64,000 nucleotides of DNA from Lentzea xinjiangensis (GCF_900110955.1 NZ_FOFR01000004.1:257290-321289); one strand, 5' to 3'. Shown: positions 9,838-19,141, counted from the stretch's first letter. Made by a program: numbers and translations. The notes: generated from the letters alone by a model not told the origin.

Positions 9838-11889
9838 TCAGAGACCGAAGATGATGATCTCGGTCCCGCGCCGCACGCGCGTGCGCGGCGGGATCGACTG
9901 GTTCACGACGGTCGCGTTGCCGCTCTTGTTGAACTCGACCTTCACCTTCAGGCCGGCCCGCTCGAGCTCCTCCTTGGCTTCCCGCACCTTCTGCCGGCTC
10001 ACGTCGGGGACCTCGACCTCGCGGTTGTTCTCGAAGAAGACGGTGACACGCTTGTTGCCCGTGCCCTCCAGCACCGTGCCGGCGGCCGGGTCGGTCCGCG
10101 CCACGCGCGACTGGTCGTTCTCGGCGGCGTCCTCGCCACCGGCCTCGACCGGCTCCAGCCCGGCGCGCTGCAGCTCCGCGAACGCCTCGTTCTTCGTCTT
10201 GCCGGCGACGTTCGGCACCGGCGTGCGCGGTGACGGTCCCTTGCTGAGCACGAGCGTGACCGGGCTGTCGATCGTGAGCGCCGTGCCGGGCCTCGGGTCG
10301 AGCGCCACGACCTTGCCGATCGGCACCGTGTCGTGGAACGCGTCCTTGGCGGGGTCCTTGACGGCCTTCAGGCCCGCCGCCTCGATCTCCTTCGTCGCGG
10401 CCTCGACCTCGACGCCGACGGTGACGAACGGCACCACGGGCCTGCCGCGCGACACGGTGATCTTGACGGGCTGGTTCTTGCGCAGCTCCGCGCCCTGGGC
10501 GGGGTCGGAGCTGATGACCTGGCCGTTCGGCACGTCGTTGGACGGCACCTTGTCGATCAGCGCCGTCAGGTCCGCGCCCTGCACCAGCCGCACGGCGTTC
10601 TGCTCGCTCTGCCCGACCACCGCCGGCACGGTCGTCCAGCGGCCGGCGCCCACGTACCAGGAGAACAGGCCGACGAGCAGCACGAGGACCCCGGCGACGG
10701 AGCCCCAGATGAGGAAGAGCTTCTTGCGGCGCTTGCGCTCCTGCTCGACAGGGTCGACCTTCGGCTTCTTCTGCCCCCGGTTCTGCGGCGGGCGGCGGCG
10801 CGGCTGCTCGGGACGCGGCATCGTGCGCGTTCCGGCGACGCCCGGCGGAGGGGGCGGGGGACCCGTGCTCACCGTCGTCATCCCAGGCGTCATCCCAGGC
10901 GTCATCCCAGGCGCCATGACCGGCTTCTGCACGACGGGCCTGGTGGCCTCGGCGACGGACGGGGGCGTGGCGCCGACCGCCACGGGAACCGGTCTCATGA
11001 CGACCGTCCTGTCGTTCTCCGGCGCCGTGCCGGGGACGGGCACCGGCTGCGGCGACAGGCCCAGCTCCGCACCCACGCGCTCCAGCTCGGCGAGGAACGC
11101 GTCGGCGTTGGGCGGCCGCAGCGCCGGGTCGCGCCGCGTGGCCTTGCGCACCAGCGTGTCGAGCGCCAGCGGGATCCCCGGGATCGACGGGACGTCGGAG
11201 TTCACGTGCTGGTAGGCCACCGAGATGGGCGTCTCGCCGCGGTAGGGCGCCGCGCCCGCCAGCATCTCGTAGAGCACGATCCCGGCCGAGTAGACGTCAC
11301 TGCGCGCATCCGCCGCACCGGTTTCCACCTGTTCCGGTGACAGGTAGGCGACGGTGCCGAGGATCTCGCTGTCGCTCGTGACGCCGTTCTCGGCGATGGC
11401 GCGGGCCAGTCCGAAGTCGGCCACCTTCACCTGGCCACCCGGTCCGATCAGCACGTTCTCCGGCTTCACGTCGCGGTGCACCAGCCCGGCGCGGTGCGCG
11501 GCGCCCAACGCCGACAGCACCGGGCCGAGGACGCTCAACGCGACGGCGGGAGCGAGCTTGCCGCGCTGGTTCAGCAGGTCACGGAGGTTGCCGCCGTCGA
11601 TGAGCTCCATGACCAGGTACACCTGGTCACCGTCGACGCCTTGGTCGTGCACGGACACCACGGCCGGGTGGTGCAACTGGGCCGCGGCGCGCGCCTCGCG
11701 TTCGAAGCGCGCCACGAAGGCGGGGTCGGCGGTCAGGTGTGGATCCATCACCTTCACGGCGACATCGCGATCGAGGCGGGTGTCGCGACCTCGGTAGACG
11801 GTGGACATGCCCCCGCGCGCCAGCACGGAGTCCACCCGGTAGCGCTGCTCGAGCAGTCCACCCATCACGTTCGAAACCGACCTCTCCAC
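9838..11889 (-). CDS. pknL: Serine/threonine protein kinase with PASTA repeats
   Basis: 683 residues as drawn. The kinase domain (about 17-270) has GGMSTVY, ATP-binding Lys46 in AVKV, catalytic HRDVKPEN (138-145), DFG (158-160) and APE-like SPE. A Pro-rich linker with PGMTPGMTPGMT follows, then a basic stretch, one transmembrane helix (391-413) and about four extracellular PASTA repeats to the C-terminus. The neighbours identify it as the PknL orthologue, but mycobacterial PknL lacks PASTA repeats, so this one has PknB-like architecture and may sense muropeptides. The start is uncertain: GTG 11868 or ATG 11865 lie closer to the kinase core. Confidence 0.9.
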   Translation of the reverse strand: MERSVSNVMGGLLEQRYRVDSVLARGGMSTVYRGRDTRLDRDVAVKVMDPHLTADPAFVARFEREARAAAQLHHPAVVSVHDQGVDGDQVYLVMELIDGGNLRDLLNQRGKLAPAVALSVLGPVLSALGAAHRAGLVHRDVKPENVLIGPGGQVKVADFGLARAIAENGVTSDSEILGTVAYLSPEQVETGAADARSDVYSAGIVLYEMLAGAAPYRGETPISVAYQHVNSDVPSIPGIPLALDTLVRKATRRDPALRPPNADAFLAELERVGAELGLSPQPVPVPGTAPENDRTVVMRPVPVAVGATPPSVAEATRPVVQKPVMAPGMTPGMTPGMTTVSTGPPPPPPGVAGTRTMPRPEQPRRRPPQNRGQKKPKVDPVEQERKRRKKLFLIWGSVAGVLVLLVGLFSWYVGAGRWTTVPAVVGQSEQNAVRLVQGADLTALIDKVPSNDVPNGQVISSDPAQGAELRKNQPVKITVSRGRPVVPFVTVGVEVEAATKEIEAAGLKAVKDPAKDAFHDTVPIGKVVALDPRPGTALTIDSPVTLVLSKGPSPRTPVPNVAGKTKNEAFAELQRAGLEPVEAGGEDAAENDQSRVARTDPAAGTVLEGTGNKRVTVFFENNREVEVPDVSRQKVREAKEELERAGLKVKVEFNKSGNATVVNQSIPPRTRVRRGTEIIIFGL
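10877..10912. repeat. Three perfect 12-bp tandem repeats inside pknL
   Basis: The unit GTCATCCCAGGC is repeated three times without change. It encodes the PGMT repeats in the cytoplasmic linker of the kinase, and the number is likely to vary between strains. Confidence 0.85.
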
Positions 11890-11966
11890 AGTGCGAGATG
11901 GTAAAGCTCAGGATGACCCGGTTGGCGGAAGGGCGTTCCCAGTTCGGTTATGGCATCGTGACCCCC

Positions 11967-12332
11967 GTGAGTGCGATTCCTGCCGCTGCGGATGTACTGG
12001 CTTCCGACCTGGAGGTTCTCGGCCTCCCCGAGGTGGCCGACCGAATGGGACTTCCGGTCACCCGGGTCCACCAACTGCTGCGCGACGGGCAACTGCTCGC
12101 CGAGCGGCGGGACGGCGTCCTCGTCGTTCCCGAAGCGTTCCTGGCCGCCGGAGGCGTGGTGAAGGGTCTGCCCGGCACCATCACGGTGCTGCGCGACCAG
12201 GGCTTCTCCACGGACGAGATCCTGCGCTGGCTCTTCACGGAGGACGACAGCCTCCCCGGCACTCCGATCGAAGCATTGCGCGGAGACCGTGGGCGTGAGG
12301 TAAAGCGACGCGCGCAGGCCATGGGCTTCTAG
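11967..12332 (+). CDS. Rv2175c-like DNA-binding protein
   Basis: 121 residues. A winged helix-turn-helix (LPEVADRMGLPVTRVHQLLRDGQLLAERR) is followed by VVPEAFL, GLPGTITVLRDQGF, EILRWLFTEDDSL and the conserved end REVKRRAQAMGF. This matches mycobacterial Rv2175c, a DNA-binding protein phosphorylated by PknL. Divergence from pknL conserves that kinase-substrate pairing. GTG at 11967 corresponds to the region where the family starts (SAIPAA). Phosphorylation would be expected to reduce DNA binding, by analogy. The acceptor Thr cannot be assigned from the sequence alone. Confidence 0.85.
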   Translation: MSAIPAAADVLASDLEVLGLPEVADRMGLPVTRVHQLLRDGQLLAERRDGVLVVPEAFLAAGGVVKGLPGTITVLRDQGFSTDEILRWLFTEDDSLPGTPIEALRGDRGREVKRRAQAMGF

Positions 12333-12395
12333 TTCACCCGATGCAGCGGTTCCGGGCGTTTCCGCAGGCGGGAGACGTCCGGAACCCCTGAACTG

Positions 12396-12803
12396 GTGAG
12401 CATGACCATCAAGACTCTGCTCGCCGGCCTCACCGCCGTAGGCCTGCTCCTGTCGCCGGTCGCCGCGTCCGCGGCCCCCGCCGCCGTGCAGGCGAAGCCC
12501 ACCACGCTCGAGCTCGACGCCGGTGGCGCCCAGGTCAAGCTGAAGAAGGGCAACAAGCTCCAGATCAAGGGCAAGCTCGGCACCGGGGGCGAACGCGAGC
12601 TCACCCTGGGGCTCGACGTGTTCGCCCAGATCCGGGTGAGCGCCACGGTGTGGACCAACATCTACACCCAGAACTGCCAGCCGAACGCCACGTTCATCGC
12701 GCGGCTCAGCATCGAGGCCTCCGCTGACCTGCGCCTCTACTTCCCCGGCACGAGCACGTACGCCTCGGCGACGTCGAACGTCGTCGCGGTCGTCGTGACC
12801 TGA
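12396..12803 (+). CDS. Secreted protein of unknown function
   Basis: About 135 residues with a clear Sec signal peptide (MTIKTLLAGLTAVGLLLSPV, AxA-like cleavage after AASA). The mature part of about 110 residues has alternating beta-strand character (TTLELDAGGAQVKLKKG, LQIKGKLG, RLYFPGTSTYASATS) and one Cys. No domain recognised; it looks like a small immunoglobulin-like beta-sandwich. The start is GTG 12396 or ATG 12402. It sits between the Rv2175c gene and the convergent mptA pair, an accessory insertion into the conserved order. Confidence 0.65.
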   Translation: MSMTIKTLLAGLTAVGLLLSPVAASAAPAAVQAKPTTLELDAGGAQVKLKKGNKLQIKGKLGTGGERELTLGLDVFAQIRVSATVWTNIYTQNCQPNATFIARLSIEASADLRLYFPGTSTYASATSNVVAVVVT

Positions 12804-12811
12804 CGAGGGGC

Positions 12812-13042
12812 TCACCTCGTCGTCGCACGCGCGAGCAGTGCCCGGCCGGCGCCGGGCACTGCCACCCGTCGCCACAGCACCTCGCAGCCGATGAGCCCCG
12901 GGATGCCGCGGTACGGGGCGTGGGCGGTGCGCGCACAGGCCCGTGCGGCCTCCGCGCGGGTGCCGAGCACCTTGCCGTGCCGGGCGTGCACCCGGCGGCA
13001 CGCGGAACACGTGCCCCTCAGGTCCTCCGCGGTGGGGCTCAT
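12812..13042 (-). CDS. Small CxxC protein translationally coupled to mptA
   Basis: 76 residues from ATG 13042. Its first codon overlaps the mptA stop (ATGA), so it is very probably co-translated. The N-terminus has GTCSACRRVHARHGK, a single CxxC, with two more Cys later (ARACARTAH, IGCEVLW) and a basic C-terminus. This could bind zinc, but the spacing fits no family I recognise. Its position is the main evidence that it is a real gene. Confidence 0.55.
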   Translation of the reverse strand: MSPTAEDLRGTCSACRRVHARHGKVLGTRAEAARACARTAHAPYRGIPGLIGCEVLWRRVAVPGAGRALLARATTR

Positions 13043-14553
13043 TCGTAGCGCGTGGACAGGCCGAACGGGTCCGGCTTCACCAGTGACCGCGCCGCGAGCG
13101 CCGACACCACCAGCGCGAAGAAGAGGTAGCCCCACGAGTACAGCGCCGTGTCGCCGTTCGGGAACGTCACGAGCAGCAGGAAGACCGACGCGAGCGACAC
13201 CGTCACGAGCGCGCCCGTGCCCCACGCGAACCCGGCGGCGAGCGCCAGCGGCCAGCTGAAGTACCACGGCAGCGTCGCGGGGGAGAGCAGCGCGACGGCC
13301 AGCATCGTCAGCGCGCCGCGGCGGACGTTGTCGCGGACCTCGCCGTCGCGGGCGGCCCACCACTGGGTGTACGCGATCCAGATCAGCACGACCGAGCCGA
13401 TGCCCCGCGCGACGGCGATGAAGATGCCGCCGTCGACGTAGACGAACCAGTTGACGACCATGCGCGCGAAGTCGCCGACCGCGCTCGGCAGCGACAACCA
13501 GTTGATGATCATCGACGAGCTGCGCAGCGCGGGGATCCAGCCCAGGCTCACCCCGGCGACGAGGGTGCAGGCGAGGAACGCGCCGAGGAACGCGGCCAGG
13601 CCCGGCAGCAGGGCCCGGCGGAACCGGGCGCGCTTGTCGCCCTCCAGCCGCGCCGCCCAGATCCACACGAGGAACGGCACGATCACGACCGCCGTCGCCT
13701 TCACCGAGAACGCGAGGCCGAGCAGCACGAAGCCGAGCACGTGCCTGCGGTCGAGCACCAGCAGCACGCCGGCGGCCATCATCCCGATCATCAGCAGGTC
13801 GTTGTGCGCGCCGCCGACGAGGTGGATCAGCAGCAGCGGGTTCGCCGCCACGAGCCACAGCGCGACAGCCGACTTGCCGCCCAGGTGCCGGCTCAGGCCC
13901 GGCAGGGCCCAGCACAGCAGCACGAGCCCGCCCGCGAGCGAGAAGCGCATGGCGACGACGCCGAGGATGACGCTCGCGTCCGTCGCCCACACGATCGCCT
14001 TGGCGATGAGGATGAACAGCGGCCCGTACGGAGCGGGCGTGTGCTGCCAGACCCAGCTGACGTTCTCGCTGAGCGTGCTCTGCAGCACCGCGGGCCCGAC
14101 CTCGTACGGGTCGTAGCCGCTCAGGGCGAGCTGGCCCTGAGCCAGGTAGCTGTAGATGTCCTTGCTGAACAGCGGCGGCGCGAAGAGCAGCGGCAACGTC
14201 CACACCGTCACCGCGACCAGCACCGCGAAGTCGCCGATCTCGCCCCACCGCACGAGACGGCCCAGGCGCACCCACGCCCAGATGACCAGCCCCAGGCCCA
14301 GGTACAGCACCATGCTCGCGAGGTCGCGGCCGTGGCCGTAGCGCAGCCAGCTCAGCCCGACCTGGGCGAGCAGCGGGTCGCGCTCGAGGATGGCGCCGGC
14401 GCCCATGCCGCCGAGCGCGATCAGGGCCACGCCCAGCAGGCCGAGCATGGTGGTGCGGATGGGGATGGCGTAGGTGTTCGCGCGCACGGCTGGATCAAGC
14501 TCCTGCGGGGACACCTCGGAGCTCGTGCGGGGAAGGGACGGAGTTGCTGCCAT
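13039..14553 (-). CDS. mptA: Alpha-(1->6)-mannopyranosyltransferase (GT-C, lipomannan synthesis)
   Basis: 504 residues with about 12-13 hydrophobic helices. The first extracytoplasmic loop carries FSKDIYSYLAQGQLALSGYDPYEVGP, the GT-C donor/acceptor motif with the acidic pair, and NPLLLIHLVGGAHNDLL follows. These enzymes use polyprenyl-phosphomannose outside the membrane to extend the mannan backbone of lipomannan. Synteny with pknL, the idsA-type prenyl synthase and lppM supports MptA over other GT-C proteins. ATG 14553 is taken as the start; an upstream in-frame codon at 14583 is less likely. Confidence 0.88.
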   Translation of the reverse strand: MAATPSLPRTSSEVSPQELDPAVRANTYAIPIRTTMLGLLGVALIALGGMGAGAILERDPLLAQVGLSWLRYGHGRDLASMVLYLGLGLVIWAWVRLGRLVRWGEIGDFAVLVAVTVWTLPLLFAPPLFSKDIYSYLAQGQLALSGYDPYEVGPAVLQSTLSENVSWVWQHTPAPYGPLFILIAKAIVWATDASVILGVVAMRFSLAGGLVLLCWALPGLSRHLGGKSAVALWLVAANPLLLIHLVGGAHNDLLMIGMMAAGVLLVLDRRHVLGFVLLGLAFSVKATAVVIVPFLVWIWAARLEGDKRARFRRALLPGLAAFLGAFLACTLVAGVSLGWIPALRSSSMIINWLSLPSAVGDFARMVVNWFVYVDGGIFIAVARGIGSVVLIWIAYTQWWAARDGEVRDNVRRGALTMLAVALLSPATLPWYFSWPLALAAGFAWGTGALVTVSLASVFLLLVTFPNGDTALYSWGYLFFALVVSALAARSLVKPDPFGLSTRYE

Positions 14554-14670
14554 CGCCCGAACATCGTTGCACAAGGCGAGCAAGCGTCAGCAAGCAACAG
14601 GCCTCACCGGTAACGAGGAGTTGATGAACTCCCACGATGCGGGGACGCCGGTCCGGGTCGTCGGCCGCGC

Positions 14671-15738
14671 TCAGAAAGCCCGCTTCGTGGAGCTGATCGC
14701 GAGGTCGGCGAGCTTGGTGGCGGCCGGCTCGGCCACGGCGGCCTCGTCGAGGGCGGCCAGCGCGCTCTTGGTCAGCTCCTCGATGCGCTCCTCGACGGCG
14801 TCGACGGCACCGACCTCCACGAGCGCGCGCCGGACCTCCTCGACGGTGCCGAGGTCGAGGTCTGGCTTGCCCAGCGCGGTGTCCAGGACGTCGGCACCGA
14901 ACTGCGCGCCGAGTGCCACGAGCAGTGTGCGCTTGCCCTCGGAGAGGTCGTCGCCCGCGGGTTTGCCGGTGACCTCCGGGTCGCCGAACACGCCGAGCAG
15001 GTCGTCGCGGAGCTGGAACGCGACGCCGATGTCGGCGCCGAACGCCCGCAGGCCGTCGATCAGCTCCGGCGAGCCGCCCGCCATCGCCGCGCCCATGTGC
15101 AGCGGCCGTTCGACGGTGTACGCGGCGGTCTTGAGCCGGTCGATCCGCAGCGCCGCGTCCGGGGACGAGTCGCCCCGCGCCTGCGTCAGCACGTCGAGGT
15201 ACTGACCCGCGAGCATCTCGGTGCGCATGTCCCGCCAGGGCTCGCTCATCCTGCGCAGCACGTCGGCCGGCAGCCCGGCGGCGAAGAGCATGTCGTCGGC
15301 CCACGCCAGCGCGATGTCGCCGATCAGCACGGCCGCCGACATGCCGAACCGCTCCGAGGAGCCGAGCCAGCCCTGCTCGCGGTGGTGCGCGCCGAACGCG
15401 ATGTGCACGGTCGGCTTGCCCCGGCGCACCGAGGAGGCGTCCATCAGGTCGTCGTGGATCAGCGCGCACGCCTGGATCAGCTCCAGCGAGCTGACCGCCG
15501 TGAGCACCTCGGTCGCGAGCTCGCCGTCCGGATCGCCACCGGCCGCGCGCCAGCCCCACCACGCGTAGGTCGGGCGGATGCGCTTGCCACCGCCCAGCAC
15601 GAAACCGGAGAGCGCGTCCACCGCGCTCGCGAAGCTAGGGTCCATCGCCTCGCCGGACGCGCGCCGGGAGGCCAGGTACGTGGTCAGCGCTTCTTCGACG
15701 TGCCGGGGCAGGGCGGCGTCGAGGGGGTGGTGGGACAC
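14671..15738 (-). CDS. Polyprenyl diphosphate synthase (IdsA2-like)
   Basis: 355 residues, all-helical trans-prenyltransferase. It has GGGKRIRP (isopentenyl diphosphate binding), the first Asp-rich motif HDDLMD, GDIALAWADD, and the second motif FQLRDDLLGVFGD followed by GKPAGDDLSEGK. It elongates allylic diphosphates with isopentenyl diphosphate; the bulky residues before the first Asp motif suggest a product of about C15-C20. The position beside mptA and the metF-like gene matches mycobacterial idsA2. GTG at 15738 gives the family length. Product chain length cannot be read reliably from the sequence. Confidence 0.88.
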   Translation of the reverse strand: MSHHPLDAALPRHVEEALTTYLASRRASGEAMDPSFASAVDALSGFVLGGGKRIRPTYAWWGWRAAGGDPDGELATEVLTAVSSLELIQACALIHDDLMDASSVRRGKPTVHIAFGAHHREQGWLGSSERFGMSAAVLIGDIALAWADDMLFAAGLPADVLRRMSEPWRDMRTEMLAGQYLDVLTQARGDSSPDAALRIDRLKTAAYTVERPLHMGAAMAGGSPELIDGLRAFGADIGVAFQLRDDLLGVFGDPEVTGKPAGDDLSEGKRTLLVALGAQFGADVLDTALGKPDLDLGTVEEVRRALVEVGAVDAVEERIEELTKSALAALDEAAVAEPAATKLADLAISSTKRAF

Positions 15739-15841
15739 GCGTCCATGGTCCGCTGTGTCCCGGACCACCCGCATGCCGGGGGCCGATACCACATGGTGAG
15801 CTAGTGTCCCACCTAGCGGAAGTGGCACTAGGCTTGCGCCC

Positions 15842-16723
15842 ATGACGTCGGTCGTGGAGAGGCTGCAGGGGCAGTCGCCGAAGTTCTCGGTGGAGTTCCT
15901 CCCGCCGCGGGACGCCGAGGACGAGAAGGTCCTCTGGAAGGCCGTGCGCGAGCTGGAGGGCCTGGACCCGGCGTTCGTGTCGATCACCTACGGCGCCGGC
16001 GGGTCGCGCCGGGACCGCACGATCCGCGCCACGGGCCGCATCGCGCAGGAGACGACGCTGCTGCCGGTCGCGCACCTCACCGCCGTCGACCACTCGGTGG
16101 CCGAGCTGCGCAACGTGATCGGCTGGTACGCGGCGATCGGCGTGCGCAACGTCCTCGCCCTGCGCGGCGACCCTCCCGGCGACCCGATGGGCGAGTGGGT
16201 CGCGCACCCCGAGGGCCTCAACTACGCCGACGAGCTGGTGCGGCTCGTCCGCGAGCTGGGCGACTTCTGCGTGGGGGTGGCGGCGTTCCCGTACGGGCAC
16301 CCGCGCTCGGCCGACCTCGACACCGACCTGAAGTTCCTGCTGCGCAAGCTGAACGCGGGCGCGGACTATGCGGTGGCGCAGCTGTTCCACGCGCCGGAGC
16401 CGTTCCTGCGGCTGCGCGACCGGGTGGCGGCCGCCGGCTGTTCCGCGGCGATCCTGCCGGGGATCATGCCGATGCTGTCGCCGCGCGGGCTGGCCAAGAT
16501 CGTGGAACTGTCCGGCGCCGACCTGCCGCCCGAGATCGCGCGCAGGCTGGAGCCGTACGCGGACGACGTCGCCGGGTTCCGCGCGACCGGCATCGACATC
16601 GCGACCGAGATGTGCCAGCGGCTGCTCGACGAGGGCGTGCCCGCGCTGCACTTCTACACGATGAACCGCGCCAAGGCGACGCGGGAAGTGCTGGGGCGCT
16701 TGGGTTTGGTGACGCGTTCGTAG
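15842..16723 (+). CDS. Methylenetetrahydrofolate reductase-like protein (Rv2172c-like)
   Basis: 293 residues forming a TIM-barrel flavoprotein of the MetF family. It has SVEFLPPRD with the catalytic Glu near residue 18, VSITYGAGGSRRD, NVLALRGDPPGDP (FAD/folate site), GVAAFPYGHP and ILPGIMPM. It should reduce 5,10-methylene-THF to 5-methyl-THF for methionine synthesis. The neighbourhood matches Rv2172c, which in mycobacteria is reported to act as a MetF-like enzyme in place of canonical MetF. It is divergent from the prenyl synthase and ends 3 bases before lppM, with no room for a terminator. Confidence 0.88.
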   Translation: MTSVVERLQGQSPKFSVEFLPPRDAEDEKVLWKAVRELEGLDPAFVSITYGAGGSRRDRTIRATGRIAQETTLLPVAHLTAVDHSVAELRNVIGWYAAIGVRNVLALRGDPPGDPMGEWVAHPEGLNYADELVRLVRELGDFCVGVAAFPYGHPRSADLDTDLKFLLRKLNAGADYAVAQLFHAPEPFLRLRDRVAAAGCSAAILPGIMPMLSPRGLAKIVELSGADLPPEIARRLEPYADDVAGFRATGIDIATEMCQRLLDEGVPALHFYTMNRAKATREVLGRLGLVTRS

Positions 16724-16726
16724 CCG

Positions 16727-17389
16727 TCAGGCGACGGTGCTGCGCCTGTGCGCGATGAGGGCGAGCACGACGACGATCAGCGCCGCCCCGCCGGTGAGCC
16801 CGGCGACGAGCAGCGCCCAGCCGAAGAACGAGCTGGAGTGCGCGCCCGCGTACTGCACGGTGGCCTGGAGCATCGACGCCTGGCCGGGCTTCGGAGACCA
16901 CGCGATGGTGTTGTTCTCCTCCTCGCGGCCGTTGGTGTTCACGACCTGGCCGGGAAAGCTCACCTTCACCTGGATGTCCGCGCGTTCCACGGGCACCTGG
17001 GTGAGGTCGACCGACCCCGAGAGGGTGACAAGATCACCCGACCGGCGGAAGTTGAGGCTGTACCGGCTGTTCGACGAGCTGGTCGCCGTCGAGAGCGTCC
17101 GCATCTCGTCGAACGACAGGCCGTTGAAGAACAGTTGCGTGCCGGTGTAGGAGTCCACCCGGTACGCCTTGGTGGTGACGCGGCTCTCGAGCTCCGGCGG
17201 CACCTTGAGCTGCGGGCCGGGGTCGTTGTCCTGCGTGGGCGGCGTGGCCGCGATGATCTCACCGGAGATGCGGTCGTCGGCGGACACGGCCATGGCCGCG
17301 TACACGCGGACGCAACCGCTCAGGGAAAACAGGGTGAGCAGCAGGAAGACCGGCACCAGCAGTGCCCGGGATCGACGCACGGCGGACAT
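16727..17389 (-). CDS. lppM: LppM family lipoprotein
   Basis: 220 residues. The lipoprotein signal peptide ends in the lipobox LSGC (Cys about residue 26). An extracytoplasmic domain follows (VRVYAAMAVSADDRISGE, VDSYTGTQLFFNG, NFRRSGDLVTLSGSVDLTQ), then a C-terminal transmembrane helix (FFGWALLVAGLTGGAALIVVVLALIA) and a short basic tail. LppM in mycobacteria affects phosphatidylinositol mannoside/lipomannan balance and host interaction. It is the end of the mannan-related conserved block here. Confidence 0.85.
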   Translation of the reverse strand: MSAVRRSRALLVPVFLLLTLFSLSGCVRVYAAMAVSADDRISGEIIAATPPTQDNDPGPQLKVPPELESRVTTKAYRVDSYTGTQLFFNGLSFDEMRTLSTATSSSNSRYSLNFRRSGDLVTLSGSVDLTQVPVERADIQVKVSFPGQVVNTNGREEENNTIAWSPKPGQASMLQATVQYAGAHSSSFFGWALLVAGLTGGAALIVVVLALIAHRRSTVA

Positions 17390-17488
17390 CCTGCCAGCAC
17401 GGTCCCCGCGACGCAGGTCCCCTCCGAAGGTCGTGAGCTTGACTAACTACCTTTTGGCGTCGAGAGGCGCGAGGTAGCGTCACGCTCC

Positions 17489-19141
17489 ATGGCATCCGTG
17501 CACGACATCAGCAACAAGTTCGTCAGCGACCACGTGGCGCTCGACCCGATCATGGCCACGGTCCTGGGCTTCGCGGGCTCCGACGACCGGTTGACGGACC
17601 TCTCCCCGGAAGGGCACGCGGCACGCCACGAGCTCACCGTCCGCGCGCTCGCCGACATCACCGCCGCCCAGCCCGCGGATGCCTCGGAAGAAGCGGCACG
17701 CGCCGTTTTCCTCGAACGGACCGGCCTCGACCACGAGTTCTACGAGGCGGGGCTGACCGAGTCCGCGCTGAACGTCATCGCGAGCCCGATCCAGTCCGTG
17801 CGCGACATCTTCGACCAGATGCCGACCGATACGCCGGAACAGTGGGCCACGATCGGACGTCGTCTCTCGGCCGTGCCCGCCGCTCTCGATGGACTCCGCG
17901 CTTCTCTCTCGCACGCCGCTTCCCGCGGCCAGGTGTCCGCACTGCGCCAGGTCACCAAGGTCGCCGCGCAGTGCGACGTCTGGGCCTCGACGTTCTTCAC
18001 CTCGTTCGTCGCCTCGGCCGACGTCGACGGTGCGGTGCGTTCCTCCCTGGACGCGGGCGCCACCGCCGCCTCGGCCGCGTACGCCGAGTTCGCCACCTTC
18101 CTGCGCACGTCGCTCGCCCCGCAGGCGCCCGTGGAGGACGCCGTCGGCGAGGAGCGCTACCGCCTCGGCTTGCGGTACTTCACCGGGGCGAAGCTCGACC
18201 TGGCCGAGGCCTACGCGTGGGGCTGGGAGGAGTTCCTCGGCATCGAGGCCGAGATGAAGCAGGTCGCGGCCCGCCTGAAGCCCGGCGCGTCCCTGGCGGA
18301 GACGGCGGCGTACCTCGACGAGCACCCGCGCTACCAGGTGCACGGCCGGGACGGCCTGCGGGCGTGGATGCAGGAGCTGTCGGACAAGGCCCTGCTCGAC
18401 CTGCGCGACGTGCACTTCGACCTGCCCGACGCGCTGATGAACCTCGAGTGCAAGATCGCGCCGCCCGGCGGTGGCGTCGGCGCCTACTACACGCCGCCGA
18501 CCGCGGACTTCTCCCGCCCCGGCCGCATGTGGTGGTCGATCGCCGAGGGCAAGACGGTGTTCCCGACCTGGCGCGAGACGTCGACGGTCTACCACGAGGG
18601 CGTGCCGGGCCACCACCTCCAGTGCGCGACGGCGGTGTACCAGTCGCAGAAGCTGAACGACTTCCAGCGCCTCATGTGCTGGGTGTCGGGCCACGGCGAG
18701 GGCTGGGCGCTGTACTCGGAGCGCCTCATGCGCGAGCTCGGCTACCTCGACGACGACGGCGACCTGCTCGGCATGCTGGACGCGCACCTGTTCCGCGCGG
18801 CCCGCGTGATCATCGACATCGGCATGCACCTGGAGCTGGAGATCCCCGCCGGCACCGGCTTCCACCCCGGCGAGCGCTGGACCCCGGAGCTGGGGCTGGA
18901 GTTCCTGCTGACCAGGACGCTGCAGGAGCCGGCGGCCGCCCGCGACGAGATCGACCGCTACCTCGGCTGGCCCGGCCAGGCCCCGGCGTACAAGCTCGGC
19001 GAGCGGCTGTGGCTCGCCGCCCGCGAGGACGTGCGGGCGCGCAAGGGCGCCGGCTTCGACCTCAAGCAGTTCCACAAGGAAGCCCTGGAGATGGGCTCGA
19101 TGGGCCTCGACACGCTCCGCGAGCGCCTCGCCGCCCTCTGA
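17489..19141 (+). CDS. DUF885 family putative zinc metallopeptidase
   Basis: 550 residues, cytoplasmic, mostly helical. VYHEGVPGHHLQ, with His369, Glu370 and His375/376, is the HExxxGHH variant of the zinc-peptidase motif that defines DUF885 proteins. A later CWVSGHGEGWALYSERLM supplies the downstream acidic ligand, as in M32-like folds. The substrate is unknown; peptidase activity is expected from the motif only. ATG 17489 lacks a convincing ribosome site, so the transcript may be leaderless. It ends about 40 bp before a 19-bp palindrome that separates it from the convergent VOC gene. Confidence 0.85.
   Translation: MASVHDISNKFVSDHVALDPIMATVLGFAGSDDRLTDLSPEGHAARHELTVRALADITAAQPADASEEAARAVFLERTGLDHEFYEAGLTESALNVIASPIQSVRDIFDQMPTDTPEQWATIGRRLSAVPAALDGLRASLSHAASRGQVSALRQVTKVAAQCDVWASTFFTSFVASADVDGAVRSSLDAGATAASAAYAEFATFLRTSLAPQAPVEDAVGEERYRLGLRYFTGAKLDLAEAYAWGWEEFLGIEAEMKQVAARLKPGASLAETAAYLDEHPRYQVHGRDGLRAWMQELSDKALLDLRDVHFDLPDALMNLECKIAPPGGGVGAYYTPPTADFSRPGRMWWSIAEGKTVFPTWRETSTVYHEGVPGHHLQCATAVYQSQKLNDFQRLMCWVSGHGEGWALYSERLMRELGYLDDDGDLLGMLDAHLFRAARVIIDIGMHLELEIPAGTGFHPGERWTPELGLEFLLTRTLQEPAAARDEIDRYLGWPGQAPAYKLGERLWLAAREDVRARKGAGFDLKQFHKEALEMGSMGLDTLRERLAAL

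Noticed and set aside
17437..17488. Sigma-70-type promoter (TTGACT) before the DUF885 gene
   Set aside because: No -10 element at suitable spacing could be found, so it was not annotated.
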